DNA of 64,000 nt from Candidatus Omnitrophota bacterium (GTDB lineage Bacteria > Omnitrophota > Omnitrophia > Omnitrophales > Aquincolibacteriaceae), in NCBI GenBank assembly GCA_016196565.1, contig JACPXK010000068.1, positions 1 to 64,000 of the forward strand. Reading direction: 5' to 3'. Under the pieces are notes generated by a model that was not told the origin of the DNA, made no database searches, and worked only from the letters and a program-made list of their open reading frames with translations. Each line of letters opens with the position of its first letter. The stretch's first letter is position 1. This document shows positions 35,789-44,625 of the stretch, one piece after another. A program made the translations under genes and the position numbers.

Positions 35789-38700
35789 GCAAATTCAAGC
35801 CCCTTTAAGAAAAGGAGGCTGGATTGAAAAGGTTATTGAATTTTCCGCCCACAATAAATTTCTGGTTCTGATTTTTACGGCCCTGGCCATGGCTTGGGCG
35901 ATTTGGTGCGCGCAAAATATTCCGCTCGACGCGATCCCCGATCTTTCGGACACTCAGGTGATTATCTATTCGCGCTGGGACCGCAGCCCCGACATTATCG
36001 AAGATCAACTCACTTATCCGATTGTGACCGCCATGCTGGGGGCCCCGCAAGTTAAAGCCATTCGTGGATTTTCTGATTTCGGATTTTCTTATGTTTATGT
36101 AATTTTCAAAGACGGCACGGACCTTTATTGGGCGCGGAGCCGCACGCTGGAATATTTAAGCAAAATCACACCGCGCCTTCCTCAGGGCGTTCAAACCGAA
36201 CTGGGCCCGGACGCCACAGGCGTCGGCTGGGTTTTTCAATACGGGCTTGTGGATGAAAGCGGCAAACACAATCTTCAGGAACTCCGCTCTTTTCAGGATT
36301 GGTTTATGCGTTATCAATTGCAAAGCGTTCCGGGAGTGGCGGAAGTTGCTTCGCTCGGAGGTTTTGTCAAACAATATCAGGTGACCGTGGATCCCAACCG
36401 TCTGCTGGCTTATAACCTTCCGCTTACCGCGGTGGTTGAGGCAATAAGAAAAGGCAATCAGGAAGTGGGCGGAAGGCTTTTGGAATTTTCCGGCGCGGAA
36501 TTTATGGTGCGGGGCCGCGGCTACGCACGCTCGATTCCGGATATTGAAAATATTGTGGTGGGCACCGACGAAAAAGGAACGCCTATTCTTGTGAAGCATG
36601 TGGCCAAGGTTGGCATTGGCCCTGAAATACGCCGCGGGCTTGCGGATCTTGACGGTAAAGGCGATGGGGTGACAGGGACCGTGATTATGCGTTCCGGAGA
36701 AAACGCACTGAATGTGATCAAACGCGTGAAAGGAAAACTCAAAGAGCTTGAAGCATCTCTTCCCGCCGGAGTCAAAATCGTTACTCTTTATGACCGCTCG
36801 GAGTTAATCGTGCGCGCCATCGATACTTTGAAACATCAGCTCATTGAAGAAATGATTATCGTGAGTTTGGTGATTCTTCTTTTTCTCTGGCATTTTCCTT
36901 CGGCCATCATTCCCATTGTAACCATTCCCATTGCGGTTTTGCTTTCTTTTATTCCGATGTACGGCATGAAACTTACCTCCAACATTATGTCGCTTTCCGG
37001 AATCGCGATTTCCATCGGGGTGCTGGTTGACGGCGCCATTGTGGAAGTGGAAAATGCCTACAAACGGCTGGAGCAATGGAATGAAGGAGGAAGAAAAGGG
37101 GATTATCACGCCATACGCCTTCAGGCTTTGAAAGAAGTCGGTCCGGCGGTTTTCTTTTCCCTGCTTGTGATTGCGGTTTCATTCATGCCCATTTTTACTT
37201 TAATGGATCAGGAAGGCCGGCTCTTTAAGCCGCTCGCCTGGGGGAAAAATCTGGCCATGGTCATTGCCGCCGTTTTGGCCATTACTTTGGATCCTGCCAT
37301 GCGCATGCTTTTCACGCGCATGGAGCCGATCGTCATCCTGAGCGACCCTAAAGGACCACTTCGTGGAGCGAAGGATCTCAAACCGAGATTCTTCGCCCCT
37401 TTGGGGCTCAGAATGACGGTTGCGCGTGCGGTCAACAAAATTGCCACCACGCTTGCCGTCGGCACTTATTACAGGGAAGAAAAACATCCCGTAAGCAAAG
37501 TGCTTTTCAGAATTTACGAACCGGCCTGCCGCTTTGTGTTGAAGCATCGTAAGCGAACTATTGCGGCGGCACTTCTGCTTGTCCTTGCCACCATTCCGGT
37601 TTATTTCCGGCTAGGCTCGGAATTCATGCCGCCGCTTTGGGAAGGGCAAATACTCTATATGCCCACCACGCTTCCCGGGATTTCTGTCACCGAAGCTCAA
37701 AAACTGCTTCAGCGCCAGGACCAGATTCTCAAAAGTTTTCCGGAAGTGGAACGCGTGTTCGGAAAGTCGGGGAGAATGGAAAGCTCCACCGATCCGGCTC
37801 CTTTTTCCATGATGGAAACTGTTGTGCTGCTGAAACCTGAAAGCGAGTGGCCTAAGATCCGCCGGTGGTATTTCTTTCTGCCCGAACTTCTTCAGCAGCC
37901 ATTACGCCGGTTTTGGCCCGATCATCTTTCGCATGAAGAACTCATTAACAAAATGGATGGCGCGCTTCAAATTCCGGGGACCACCAATGCCTGGACCATG
38001 CCGATTAAAAACCGCATCGATATGCTTTCAACGGGTGTGCGCACGCCGATCGGCATTAAAGTGCTCGGTTCGGACATTAAAAAAATCGAGGAAATCGGGA
38101 CTCATCTGGAAATGATTTTAAAAAATGTGCCGGGAACGCGTAGTATTTACGCCGAACGCGTGGCGGGAGGTTATTTTCTGGATTTCGATTTGAAACGCGA
38201 GGAAATTGCGCGTTACGGTTTGTCAATTCAAGATGTGCAGGCAGTTATTCTCTCAGCCATCGGGGGAGAGAACATTACGACCACGGTTGAAGGAAGGGAG
38301 CGTTATCCCATTAACGTGAGGTATTCGCGCGAATTCCGTGACGATATTGAAAAATTGAAAAGGGTTTTTGTGCCGACCATGATGGGCCAGCATATTCCGC
38401 TCGCCCAGCTTGCGGATATTCACCAGGTTTCAGGGCCTGCCATGATTCGTAATGAAAACGGCCTCTTGGCCGGTTATGTGTATGTGGATATGACAGGGCG
38501 GGACATCGGAAGTTATGTGGAAGAAGCCAAAAAAATCGTCGCCCGCGAATTAAAACTGCCCACCGGTTATTCGCTGCTTTGGAGCGGCCAATACGAAAAT
38601 ATGCTGCGTGTGCGCGAACGCCTGAAAGTCGTTTTGCCCTTTACAATTTTCCTCATCTGCCTTCTCCTTTATATGAACACCAAATCATGGGTCAAAACCG

Positions 38701-39155
38701 GCATTGTGCTTCTCGCCGTTCCTTTTTCATTAATCGGCGCCGTATGGCTTTTATGGGTTTTGGGTTATAACGTTTCCATCGCCGTATGGGTGGGCATGAT
38801 TGCCTTGATGGGGCTTGACGCCGAAACGGGCGTTTTCATGCTGCTTTTTCTCGATCTTTCTTATGAGGATGCGGTAAAAAAAGGAAAAATGAAAACCGAA
38901 GAAGATTTAAACGAAGCGATCGTTCATGGGGCCGTCAAACGCGTGCGCCCTAAAATGATGACCGTGATGGCGGCTTTTATGGGACTTATCCCGATTATGT
39001 GGGCCAGCGGCGCCGGTTCCGACATGATGAAAAGAATTGCCGCGCCCATGATCGGCGGGCTGGCGACTTCTTTTATTTTGGAGCTTCTGGTTTATCCGGC
39101 GATTTATGCAATTTGGCGATGGCGGGAAATTTCGAAAGTGAAAACAGCAGTTTAA
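35781..39155 (+). CDS. cusA: Heavy-metal RND efflux pump CusA
   Basis: 1124 residues from ATG 35781, which overlaps the cusB stop (ATGGATGA); longer starts lie inside cusB. Twelve helices with two periplasmic loops. HME-RND signatures are present: NIPLDAIPDLSDTQVI near the N-terminus, the proton-relay segment GVLVDGAIVEVENAY, and GLDAETGVFMLLFL. Methionines occur where CusA binds metal (APFSMMETVV, NRIDMLSTG). A palindromic repeat adds about 29 residues near 517-546 in the cytoplasmic loop between the two halves. Confidence 0.96.
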   Translation: MDEQIQAPLRKGGWIEKVIEFSAHNKFLVLIFTALAMAWAIWCAQNIPLDAIPDLSDTQVIIYSRWDRSPDIIEDQLTYPIVTAMLGAPQVKAIRGFSDFGFSYVYVIFKDGTDLYWARSRTLEYLSKITPRLPQGVQTELGPDATGVGWVFQYGLVDESGKHNLQELRSFQDWFMRYQLQSVPGVAEVASLGGFVKQYQVTVDPNRLLAYNLPLTAVVEAIRKGNQEVGGRLLEFSGAEFMVRGRGYARSIPDIENIVVGTDEKGTPILVKHVAKVGIGPEIRRGLADLDGKGDGVTGTVIMRSGENALNVIKRVKGKLKELEASLPAGVKIVTLYDRSELIVRAIDTLKHQLIEEMIIVSLVILLFLWHFPSAIIPIVTIPIAVLLSFIPMYGMKLTSNIMSLSGIAISIGVLVDGAIVEVENAYKRLEQWNEGGRKGDYHAIRLQALKEVGPAVFFSLLVIAVSFMPIFTLMDQEGRLFKPLAWGKNLAMVIAAVLAITLDPAMRMLFTRMEPIVILSDPKGPLRGAKDLKPRFFAPLGLRMTVARAVNKIATTLAVGTYYREEKHPVSKVLFRIYEPACRFVLKHRKRTIAAALLLVLATIPVYFRLGSEFMPPLWEGQILYMPTTLPGISVTEAQKLLQRQDQILKSFPEVERVFGKSGRMESSTDPAPFSMMETVVLLKPESEWPKIRRWYFFLPELLQQPLRRFWPDHLSHEELINKMDGALQIPGTTNAWTMPIKNRIDMLSTGVRTPIGIKVLGSDIKKIEEIGTHLEMILKNVPGTRSIYAERVAGGYFLDFDLKREEIARYGLSIQDVQAVILSAIGGENITTTVEGRERYPINVRYSREFRDDIEKLKRVFVPTMMGQHIPLAQLADIHQVSGPAMIRNENGLLAGYVYVDMTGRDIGSYVEEAKKIVARELKLPTGYSLLWSGQYENMLRVRERLKVVLPFTIFLICLLLYMNTKSWVKTGIVLLAVPFSLIGAVWLLWVLGYNVSIAVWVGMIALMGLDAETGVFMLLFLDLSYEDAVKKGKMKTEEDLNEAIVHGAVKRVRPKMMTVMAAFMGLIPIMWASGAGSDMMKRIAAPMIGGLATSFILELLVYPAIYAIWRWREISKVKTAV
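37331..37418. repeat. Dispersed palindromic repeat inside cusA
   Basis: CGTCATCCTGAGCGACCCTA to TTGGGGCTCAGAATGACG, same family as 5368 and 34501, translated in frame (ILSDPKGPLRGAKDL and RFFAPLGLRMT). It lies in the loop between helices 6 and 7, where length changes should be tolerated. Confidence 0.9.
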
Positions 39156-39754
39156 CTTTCCTCTTCTTTGGGTTTTTCCAGGCCGAGCATTGTGATTTCC
39201 GCGCCTTGAGGCAGTTGAAAGATGGAGTCCGGAATGGGCGCGTCGAGTTGAAAGTTATTTAGTTCAATAATCGTCAGCCCGTGATTTCCGATTTGCTCGA
39301 TTTTGATCGGAAGCGGCCTGACAATCCAAAGCCAAACCTTGGTTTCTGCGCCGCTTTCCGGGTCCATGAATTTGTAAACATTGGTTTCATAACCCCGCAC
39401 GCTTTCCGTGCCGACTTTCTCGGCATGATTTCTTTTTAAGAATTCTTCGTATTGTGGAAGGGCGTCGGCCAAATTGGGACGCTGCATGGCCCGGGGAATT
39501 CTAACGGCCTTATTTTTTGCAGGGTCATAATTGTAATAGCCGGTTTCATTGCGAAGCATAATGGTGGGCATTTGGCCCCAATCGCTTTCCACGCGCAGGC
39601 GCCCATCTTTGGCGGCGACTTTAAAAGCGGCCACTTGATTGCCGTTGACCCAAACGCTTTGATCATAACTGAGGGAGTAGGCTGAGGCATTGGTTGGAGA
39701 GAAAAATAAGGATAAAAAAATTAACGGGAAAATGATCGCAAACCTTTTTTTCAT
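39152..39754 (-). CDS. Periplasmic LolA-fold-like protein
   Basis: 200 residues, Sec signal peptide (FAIIFPLIFLSLFFSPTNASA), then a beta-rich domain with alternating strands (VAAFKVAAKDGRLRVESDW, AETKVWLWIVRPLPIKIEQ, GLTIIELNNFQLDAPIPDSI) resembling LolA/LolB-fold outer-membrane lipoprotein-sorting proteins. It lacks a lipobox. It converges on cusA with a four-base overlap. The fold call is by pattern; the ligand is unknown. Confidence 0.65.
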   Translation of the reverse strand: MKKRFAIIFPLIFLSLFFSPTNASAYSLSYDQSVWVNGNQVAAFKVAAKDGRLRVESDWGQMPTIMLRNETGYYNYDPAKNKAVRIPRAMQRPNLADALPQYEEFLKRNHAEKVGTESVRGYETNVYKFMDPESGAETKVWLWIVRPLPIKIEQIGNHGLTIIELNNFQLDAPIPDSIFQLPQGAEITMLGLEKPKEEES

Positions 39755-39848
39755 CGGGGGCCTCCTCTTCGGTTAAACGGCCAGCATTATAGCAAAAAAT
39801 ATATTTGGCGTTATGTTAATATATCAATCCATCGGGGAGGGTAAAAAC

Positions 39849-40256
39849 ATGAATGAAATTCCACTTCATCCTATGATAGTTCATTTTCCGATCGCGTTTT
39901 ATATTTTGGAAGCGGTGCTTCATATTTTCGGAAAAATAAAAAAGGATCCCGTGTTCCGGCGTTTTGCTTTTTTCACTTTTTGGGCCGGTTATGGGATGAT
40001 GCTCGCGGCATGGATCACGGGGTATTTCGAGGGCGGCGGGCTCGCCACCATTTTAAAGCACGAACGCCTGGAAGATCATTTCACCGCCGCGACCACCCTT
40101 CTTGTTTTTTATACTTTCCGCGCAGGCGTGTGGAAGGCGATCAAACCGGCTTCTTCCGCGGACAAGTGGATTCATTTGACGGGTGCGCTGATCGGTTGTG
40201 TTGTGGTGGCCGTGACAGGATATTTCGGCGGCTTATTGGTGTATGGGAGCCGTTGA
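39849..40256 (+). CDS. DUF2231 membrane protein
   Basis: 135 residues from ATG 39849, which has a GGGGAGGG ribosome site; a longer start lacks one. Four helices and the family start LHPMIVHFPIAFYILEAVLH. DUF2231 proteins are often found near heme or redox genes, function unknown. The 3' end overlaps the convergent radical SAM gene by 24 bases. Confidence 0.85.
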   Translation: MNEIPLHPMIVHFPIAFYILEAVLHIFGKIKKDPVFRRFAFFTFWAGYGMMLAAWITGYFEGGGLATILKHERLEDHFTAATTLLVFYTFRAGVWKAIKPASSADKWIHLTGALIGCVVVAVTGYFGGLLVYGSR

Positions 40257-41360
40257 AGACGAAAATTTCTTTCCCGCGAAGTCGAGCATTTCGCAAACCG
40301 AGGTTTTGGAATGTTCACCGCCGAAAACCTGATGCCAGACCTCCGGCGATTCCATGGAAAGGTAAAGCGTGACGGCGGGCAAATTCCGGCGAATCATTCC
40401 CGCCATTCCCCTATAAATTTCGATACGCCGCGGTTTGAAATAACGCATTTTGCCGTCCATACCGCGAATCCATTCGGCCTCAGCCAAATTTGATTTCGGA
40501 AATCTTTCCTGCATGATTTGTTTTAAATCCGGCATAAAACGAAGGCACCCCAAACTGATCCAGGCAATTTTGTCTTCCGGCAGGGCTTCGGAAATTTTAC
40601 CAATGACGCTTTCATAATCTTTTTCCCAGCCGGGATAATCGATGATAGGGTCAAAATGAAAGCCGACTCTGAATTGTCGCCGGTCGGCGACAATCTTGGC
40701 CGCCTCGATTCTTTCATCGAGTGTGGCGCATTTATGTTCTTCTTCCTTTTGAATTTTTTGGGAATTCATGGACCAGGACACGATGGTGTTTTGTCCGCCG
40801 CTCAATGGAAGCAGGCGGTCAATCGAATTGCTTTTGGTTTTGAGTTCCAAAACGGCGTTGGGCTGGCGCTCGAAAAACGGCACAAGGATTTCTGAAAATC
40901 CGGTAATGTGATCCAGGGAAAGGGAATCCGCCAGCTGGCCGGTTCCGATGCGGAAAAAACGGTCCGGGTTTTTCTGCAAGACAGTTTCGAGCTCTGCGAG
41001 CATTTCTTCGATGTTCACATACACCGTGAGCAAGGGGTTGGTCAAATAAGACTGTAAAATGCAATAACTGCATTCCAGGTCGCAGCCTTCCACGATGTGA
41101 AGCGTGAAATAATCGCAGGAAAAATAATCCTCGGATTCCGGGAAGGGTTTGAAAGACCGCCCCTGGTCGCGTGCCAGAAGGAGATAACGCTTACCTTCTC
41201 CGATGGGATCAGGTTTTTGACGGATAGTTTCGAGCAGAGAGCGCCGGTTTTCGATTTCTTCCACCGGAACGGCAGGAAGCCGTGAAAGAATTTTTCCCGT
41301 AAGGGGATAATCCCTCGCCGCTTTTTCAATATAGATTTTGCTGGGCTGATAAAGTTTCAT
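40233..41360 (-). CDS. Radical SAM protein of the spore photoproduct lyase (SplB) family
   Basis: 375 residues. The [4Fe-4S] motif is CDLECSYC (Cys93, Cys97, Cys100), followed by the SPL-type segments LQSYLTNPLLTVYVN and FRIGTGQLADSLSLD and the later SLGCLRFMPDLKQ. Family members repair UV spore photoproduct in Bacillus, but many non-sporulating bacteria carry homologues of unproven role. Its start overlaps the glycosyltransferase stop (ATGA). Confidence 0.88.
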   Translation of the reverse strand: MKLYQPSKIYIEKAARDYPLTGKILSRLPAVPVEEIENRRSLLETIRQKPDPIGEGKRYLLLARDQGRSFKPFPESEDYFSCDYFTLHIVEGCDLECSYCILQSYLTNPLLTVYVNIEEMLAELETVLQKNPDRFFRIGTGQLADSLSLDHITGFSEILVPFFERQPNAVLELKTKSNSIDRLLPLSGGQNTIVSWSMNSQKIQKEEEHKCATLDERIEAAKIVADRRQFRVGFHFDPIIDYPGWEKDYESVIGKISEALPEDKIAWISLGCLRFMPDLKQIMQERFPKSNLAEAEWIRGMDGKMRYFKPRRIEIYRGMAGMIRRNLPAVTLYLSMESPEVWHQVFGGEHSKTSVCEMLDFAGKKFSSSTAPIHQ

Positions 41361-42154
41361 AAAATCGGTAATTCTTCTTTTCTTCCGCGCTTGGCGGCGC
41401 CGTTTAGATAAATCTTCGATTTAAATTCCAGCATTTCGCGCACTGCTTTTTCTTGTTCGGAAGAAAGCGTTTTGGAGGCAATAATTTTACTGAGAGACTT
41501 AATGCGGAATTTATCCATCGCCGGAAATTCATGCGAGCGCTGATCCGCATGACCGCCGTATTTGGTGACATACGGTTTTTCGATCAGACCCACCGGGAAT
41601 TTAGCGGCGATACGAAGCCATAAATCATAGTCTTCGCAAGCAGGCAAGGATTCATCGAATAGGCCCACTTCCTCAAAAAGACTTCGTTCGATCATGACCG
41701 CCGAAGGACTGATTACGCAAAGCGGAAGGCATTTTTCGAAAATCCATCCGCCGTACTTTCGATGTTTTTTCATGGGATTGACGCGCCGGCCGTTACGGAT
41801 CCAGATTTCCTCGGTTTGGCAAATCCGGTATTCGGGATGGGAAGAAAAAAAATCCATTTGAGCTTCAAGTTTTCCCATCAGCCATTCATCATCCGAATCA
41901 AGGAAGGCAATCCACTGGCCGCGTGAGCGTTCAATTCCCCGATTTCTCGCCGCAGCCGGTCCCTGATTGTCCTGATAAATATAAGCGGCCTGGGGGAATT
42001 CCTCTTCGATCATTCCCTGAGTTCCGTCCGTGGAGCCGTCATCCACGATAAGCAGCTCAAAAGAGATATCCCTTTGGGCCAATACCGAGCGTATGGCTTG
42101 GCGAAGACGGGCCTCGCGATTAAAAGTGGGAATAATCACACTTAGACTGAGCAT
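41357..42154 (-). CDS. Family 2 glycosyltransferase
   Basis: 265 residues, GT-A fold: SVIIPTFNREARLRQAIRSV, the metal-associated FLDSDDEWL motif (DxD-like) and CEDYDLWLRIAAKFPVG in the acceptor part. It transfers a sugar to an unknown acceptor, probably in the envelope. It is first in a two-gene unit with the SPL-family gene; the functional link is unclear. Confidence 0.93.
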   Translation of the reverse strand: MLSLSVIIPTFNREARLRQAIRSVLAQRDISFELLIVDDGSTDGTQGMIEEEFPQAAYIYQDNQGPAAARNRGIERSRGQWIAFLDSDDEWLMGKLEAQMDFFSSHPEYRICQTEEIWIRNGRRVNPMKKHRKYGGWIFEKCLPLCVISPSAVMIERSLFEEVGLFDESLPACEDYDLWLRIAAKFPVGLIEKPYVTKYGGHADQRSHEFPAMDKFRIKSLSKIIASKTLSSEQEKAVREMLEFKSKIYLNGAAKRGRKEELPIL

Positions 42155-42176
42155 GGGGGGAAGATCTTAACTTAAT

Positions 42177-42202
42177 AAAAGCCGCTTAAACAGGCTTTTT
42201 TT
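42177..42202. terminator. Bidirectional terminator-like hairpin
   Basis: AAAAGCC (42177-42183) pairs with GGCTTTT (42193-42199), followed by further T residues on the plus strand. It overlaps the end of the small gene at 42186 on the minus strand and could serve it. Confidence 0.6.
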
Positions 42203-42332
42203 GTAGGACCGGACGGGGCTTATTTTCGCTTGAGACTTTCTGTTTGTTCTGGGTTTGTTCCAGACCAACGGAGAGAATCGCGAAAAGTACAGCAGCGGCA
42301 ACCGGCAATACTACAGGCATCCAAGCTATCAT
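42186..42332 (-). CDS. Small single-helix membrane protein
   Basis: 48 residues, ATG at 42332 behind a good GAGGAG ribosome site. One hydrophobic helix (MPVVLPVAAAVLFAILSVGL) and a basic, polar tail ending PVLQKKPV. No family recognised. It sits upstream of the glycosyltransferase in the same orientation. Confidence 0.6.
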   Translation of the reverse strand: MIAWMPVVLPVAAAVLFAILSVGLEQTQNKQKVSSENKPRPVLQKKPV

Positions 42333-42476
42333 TTGTTTTCTCCTCTAATAAAAAAATATACCCAATGATTTTTAAAATTTAAAGGGGAAAGGAAAATTTT
42401 TTTTAAAAAATTCCCCTCGAGCAAGACTAATGCCAACAATCTCAGGATTTTAGGGTTTTTTCGCCCGATTGCCCGA

Positions 42477-42505
42477 TTGACAGCTTTAGAGGGCCTTTCT
42501 ATACT
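42477..42505 (+). promoter_or_regulatory. Sigma-70-type promoter of the MORN-repeat gene and possibly the C1 operon
   Basis: TTGACA (42477-42482), 17-bp spacer, TATACT (42500-42505), 41 bp before the ATG at 42546. The match is 11 of 12 bases. No other promoter of this quality was seen for the genes that follow, up to hemB. Confidence 0.85.
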
Positions 42506-42545
42506 ACGGGCCTGCTTATCCGGCAGAAAATAGGAGGAGGATGGG

Positions 42546-42857
42546 ATGAAAAAGTATTCTTTCTGTATTCTGATTTTGGCATTGGCCTTTGCGGCTCCGG
42601 CTGGGGCGGAAGGGGAGTCCATGAAGACTTATTACCCTAACGGCCAAGTGCAAATGGAAGTAAGCCTGGAAGGGCAGAAAACCTATTATGAAAACGGGCA
42701 GCTTATGTCCGAAACCCTGCTTCAAGACGGCCAGCCGGCTGGAGTTGCGAAGTATTATCATCAAAACGGCAAGTTGATGCGCGAAGACGATCACAAAAAC
42801 CGCCGCTGGAAACAATTTGATGAAGGCGGCAATCTCGTTGCCGAGGGAAATTTTTAG
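42546..42857 (+). CDS. Secreted MORN-repeat (YwqK-like) protein
   Basis: 103 residues. Signal peptide (SFCILILALAFAAPAGA), then three to four MORN-like units with the pattern YYpNGq (TYYPNGQVQMEV, TYYENGQLMSE, KYYHQNGKLMRE, FDEGGNLVAEG). MORN/YwqK proteins are often surface or immunity-related, but the role here is unknown. An AGGAGG ribosome site is present. Confidence 0.85.
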   Translation: MKKYSFCILILALAFAAPAGAEGESMKTYYPNGQVQMEVSLEGQKTYYENGQLMSETLLQDGQPAGVAKYYHQNGKLMREDDHKNRRWKQFDEGGNLVAEGNF

Positions 42858-42906
42858 CCCTATACTACTAAACTATGCCAAAAAACAAACGAGACACTGT
42901 TTCGCT

Positions 42907-43524
42907 GTGAAAAAATTTACAGATCTCTCCCTTGAGAATTACCTTCATGAACTGGCCAGTGAAAATCCCGTGCCCGGAGGCGGCAGTGTTTCGGCTTATG
43001 TGGGGGCCCTTGCCATGGGGCTTTCACAAATGGTGGCGCGGGTTAGGCTTAAAAGAAAATTAAAACCCGGTCTAACGCCCGCGGAAGAAAAAAAAGAGCT
43101 CGAACTGCGTGAAACTTTGCAGAAAATCGTCGATTCTCTGGAAAAAACCAAGCGCGATGCCTTTCAAATCGTCAATCTCGATCCCAAAGTCTATGAAGAA
43201 GTCACGGCGGTTTACGGCCAGCCGGAAAAATTGGAAGATGCCCTGCAGAATTCATTCCGGCTTCAGGCCGATCTCGCATTTCTCATTGTGATGGCCAAGG
43301 AATGGAACGGCGCGCTCGCCGGTATGGTACAAGGTTCTATCAAAAATGATTTGCTCGTCAGTGCCGGCCTTCTTGAGGGCGCTTTCAAAGGTGCTTATCA
43401 CACGGCCATGATCAATGCCCATTATATGAAAGACGGCGAACACAAAAAGCGGGCGGAACAAGCTCTCGAAGAACTCAAAATGCGTTTTGAAAAGGGGAAT
43501 ATCGGTGCCGGTCAAAGAAGCTAA
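42907..43524 (+). CDS. fchA: FchA/FTCD-type methenyltetrahydrofolate cyclohydrolase (cyclodeaminase family)
   Basis: 205 residues from GTG 42907, where homology starts (KKFTDLSLENYLHELASENPV). The glycine-rich motif PVPGGGSVSAYVGALAMGL is typical of the FTCD C-terminal/Fch family, which includes formimino-THF cyclodeaminases and methenyl-THF cyclohydrolases. It overlaps the folD start by 20 bases, and that FolD lacks the cyclohydrolase lysine, which favours the cyclohydrolase role. No hut genes are near, arguing against histidine degradation. Confidence 0.85.
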   Translation: MKKFTDLSLENYLHELASENPVPGGGSVSAYVGALAMGLSQMVARVRLKRKLKPGLTPAEEKKELELRETLQKIVDSLEKTKRDAFQIVNLDPKVYEEVTAVYGQPEKLEDALQNSFRLQADLAFLIVMAKEWNGALAGMVQGSIKNDLLVSAGLLEGAFKGAYHTAMINAHYMKDGEHKKRAEQALEELKMRFEKGNIGAGQRS

Positions 43525-44401
43525 ACTTTTAGAAGGCAAAGTCCTCGCCCAGCAAATTCAGGAAGAGATTCGCAATAAAATCGAAGGTTATATTTCTAAA
43601 GGCATGCCCCGCCCCTCTCTCTTGGCTTTGCAAGCGGGCAAAAATCCTGCAAGCAGTTGGTATATCAATCAACAAGAAAAGCTTGCCGCAAAGTTGGGAG
43701 TGGGATTTCAAAAAAATATGCTAGGAGAGATTTTGAATCAAAATGTTTTAATGCAAAAAATCAGTGAAGCGGAAAAAAATCCTAACATCCATGGAATTTT
43801 TTTAGCTCAACCTTTTCCAGAAGGGTTTGACCGTAAAACAATTATTAGAAATCTAGATAACACTAAAGATGTCGAAGGAATTACACCGGGAATTTTAGGA
43901 TTGATGGTATCAAGAGAAACAGAAATAATTCCTCCCACTGCTTTCGCTGCTTTTCGGTTGATTGAATCAACCGGCCTTTCTCTTCGTGGTAAGCGTATTA
44001 CTATTATTGGTCAAAGTGCGATTGTTGCACGGCCTCTAGCAATGCTTTTAGGTGAGCATCGGGCCACAGTAACAATCTGCAATACTGGAACTTCGGCTGT
44101 GAATGATCTGGAAAAATATGTTTCTGAAAGCGACATTGTTATTGCTTGCTCGGGCCAGCCGGGAATCGTTAAGGGAAACTGGATTAAGCCTGGAGCTGTA
44201 GTGATTGATGTGGGAACAACGGAAGTTGCTGGGAAGCTTGTAGGTGATGTGGAATTTGAGGAGGCGAAGAAAAGAGCTGCCTTCATTACGCCAGTTCCGG
44301 GAGGAGTTGGCCCGCTTACGGTTACAATGCTCATGCAAAATTTAATACGTGCTTATGAATGGCAACAGATCGGGGAGAAGTGGGAAACAAAATCAAACTA
44401 A
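43505..44401 (+). CDS. folD: FolD-type methylenetetrahydrofolate dehydrogenase lacking the catalytic lysine
   Basis: 298 residues from GTG 43505 (AGGGGA ribosome site). The Rossmann part (GKRITIIGQSAIVARPLAML) and TPVPGGVGPLTVTMLMQN are canonical. In the folate site NPASSWYINQQEK, the residue four after the conserved Tyr53 is Gln57 where nearly all FolD have the catalytic Lys. VQLPLP is AQPFP (101-105) and KDVDG is KDVEG (121-125). In human DC301 a Lys-to-Gln change at this site abolishes cyclohydrolase but keeps dehydrogenase activity, so a dehydrogenase-only enzyme is predicted. The 3' half is more AT-rich than its neighbours. Confidence 0.9.
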   Translation: MPVKEAKLLEGKVLAQQIQEEIRNKIEGYISKGMPRPSLLALQAGKNPASSWYINQQEKLAAKLGVGFQKNMLGEILNQNVLMQKISEAEKNPNIHGIFLAQPFPEGFDRKTIIRNLDNTKDVEGITPGILGLMVSRETEIIPPTAFAAFRLIESTGLSLRGKRITIIGQSAIVARPLAMLLGEHRATVTICNTGTSAVNDLEKYVSESDIVIACSGQPGIVKGNWIKPGAVVIDVGTTEVAGKLVGDVEFEEAKKRAAFITPVPGGVGPLTVTMLMQNLIRAYEWQQIGEKWETKSN

Positions 44402-44409
44402 ATTACATT

Positions 44410-44625
44410 ATGAAAAATAATCTTTATCATGCGGCCAAGCAATATGTGGAAATCATAGAAAAGATAGAAAAAACGACCGATCCCAAAGAGCTGGAGAAAT
44501 TAGAAGAAAAACGAGTGGATCTGCATTGGAAATTTATTGATGTATTAAAGAGTCAGGGAATTGAATTTAAAGATAGGGATCACGCAGCACGAATTGCCAT
44601 AAGAATTGCCCATGGTGAATTATGA
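44410..44625 (+). CDS. Small helical protein, first of a related pair
   Basis: 71 residues from ATG 44410, all-helical and highly charged (VEIIEKIEKTTDPKELEKLE, SQGIEFKDRDHAARIAIRIA). No clear ribosome site. It resembles the next gene in length, helix pattern and the (I/F)xFxDRxxAAxxA element, so the two look like diverged paralogues. It lies between folD and panB, translationally coupled to the next gene by a four-base overlap. Confidence 0.7.
   Translation: MKNNLYHAAKQYVEIIEKIEKTTDPKELEKLEEKRVDLHWKFIDVLKSQGIEFKDRDHAARIAIRIAHGEL

Noticed and set aside
39756..39848. Divergent promoter between the LolA-like gene and DUF2231 gene
   Set aside because: A TATAAT-like -10 is present on the minus strand, but no acceptable -35 lies at 16-18 bp, so it was not listed.
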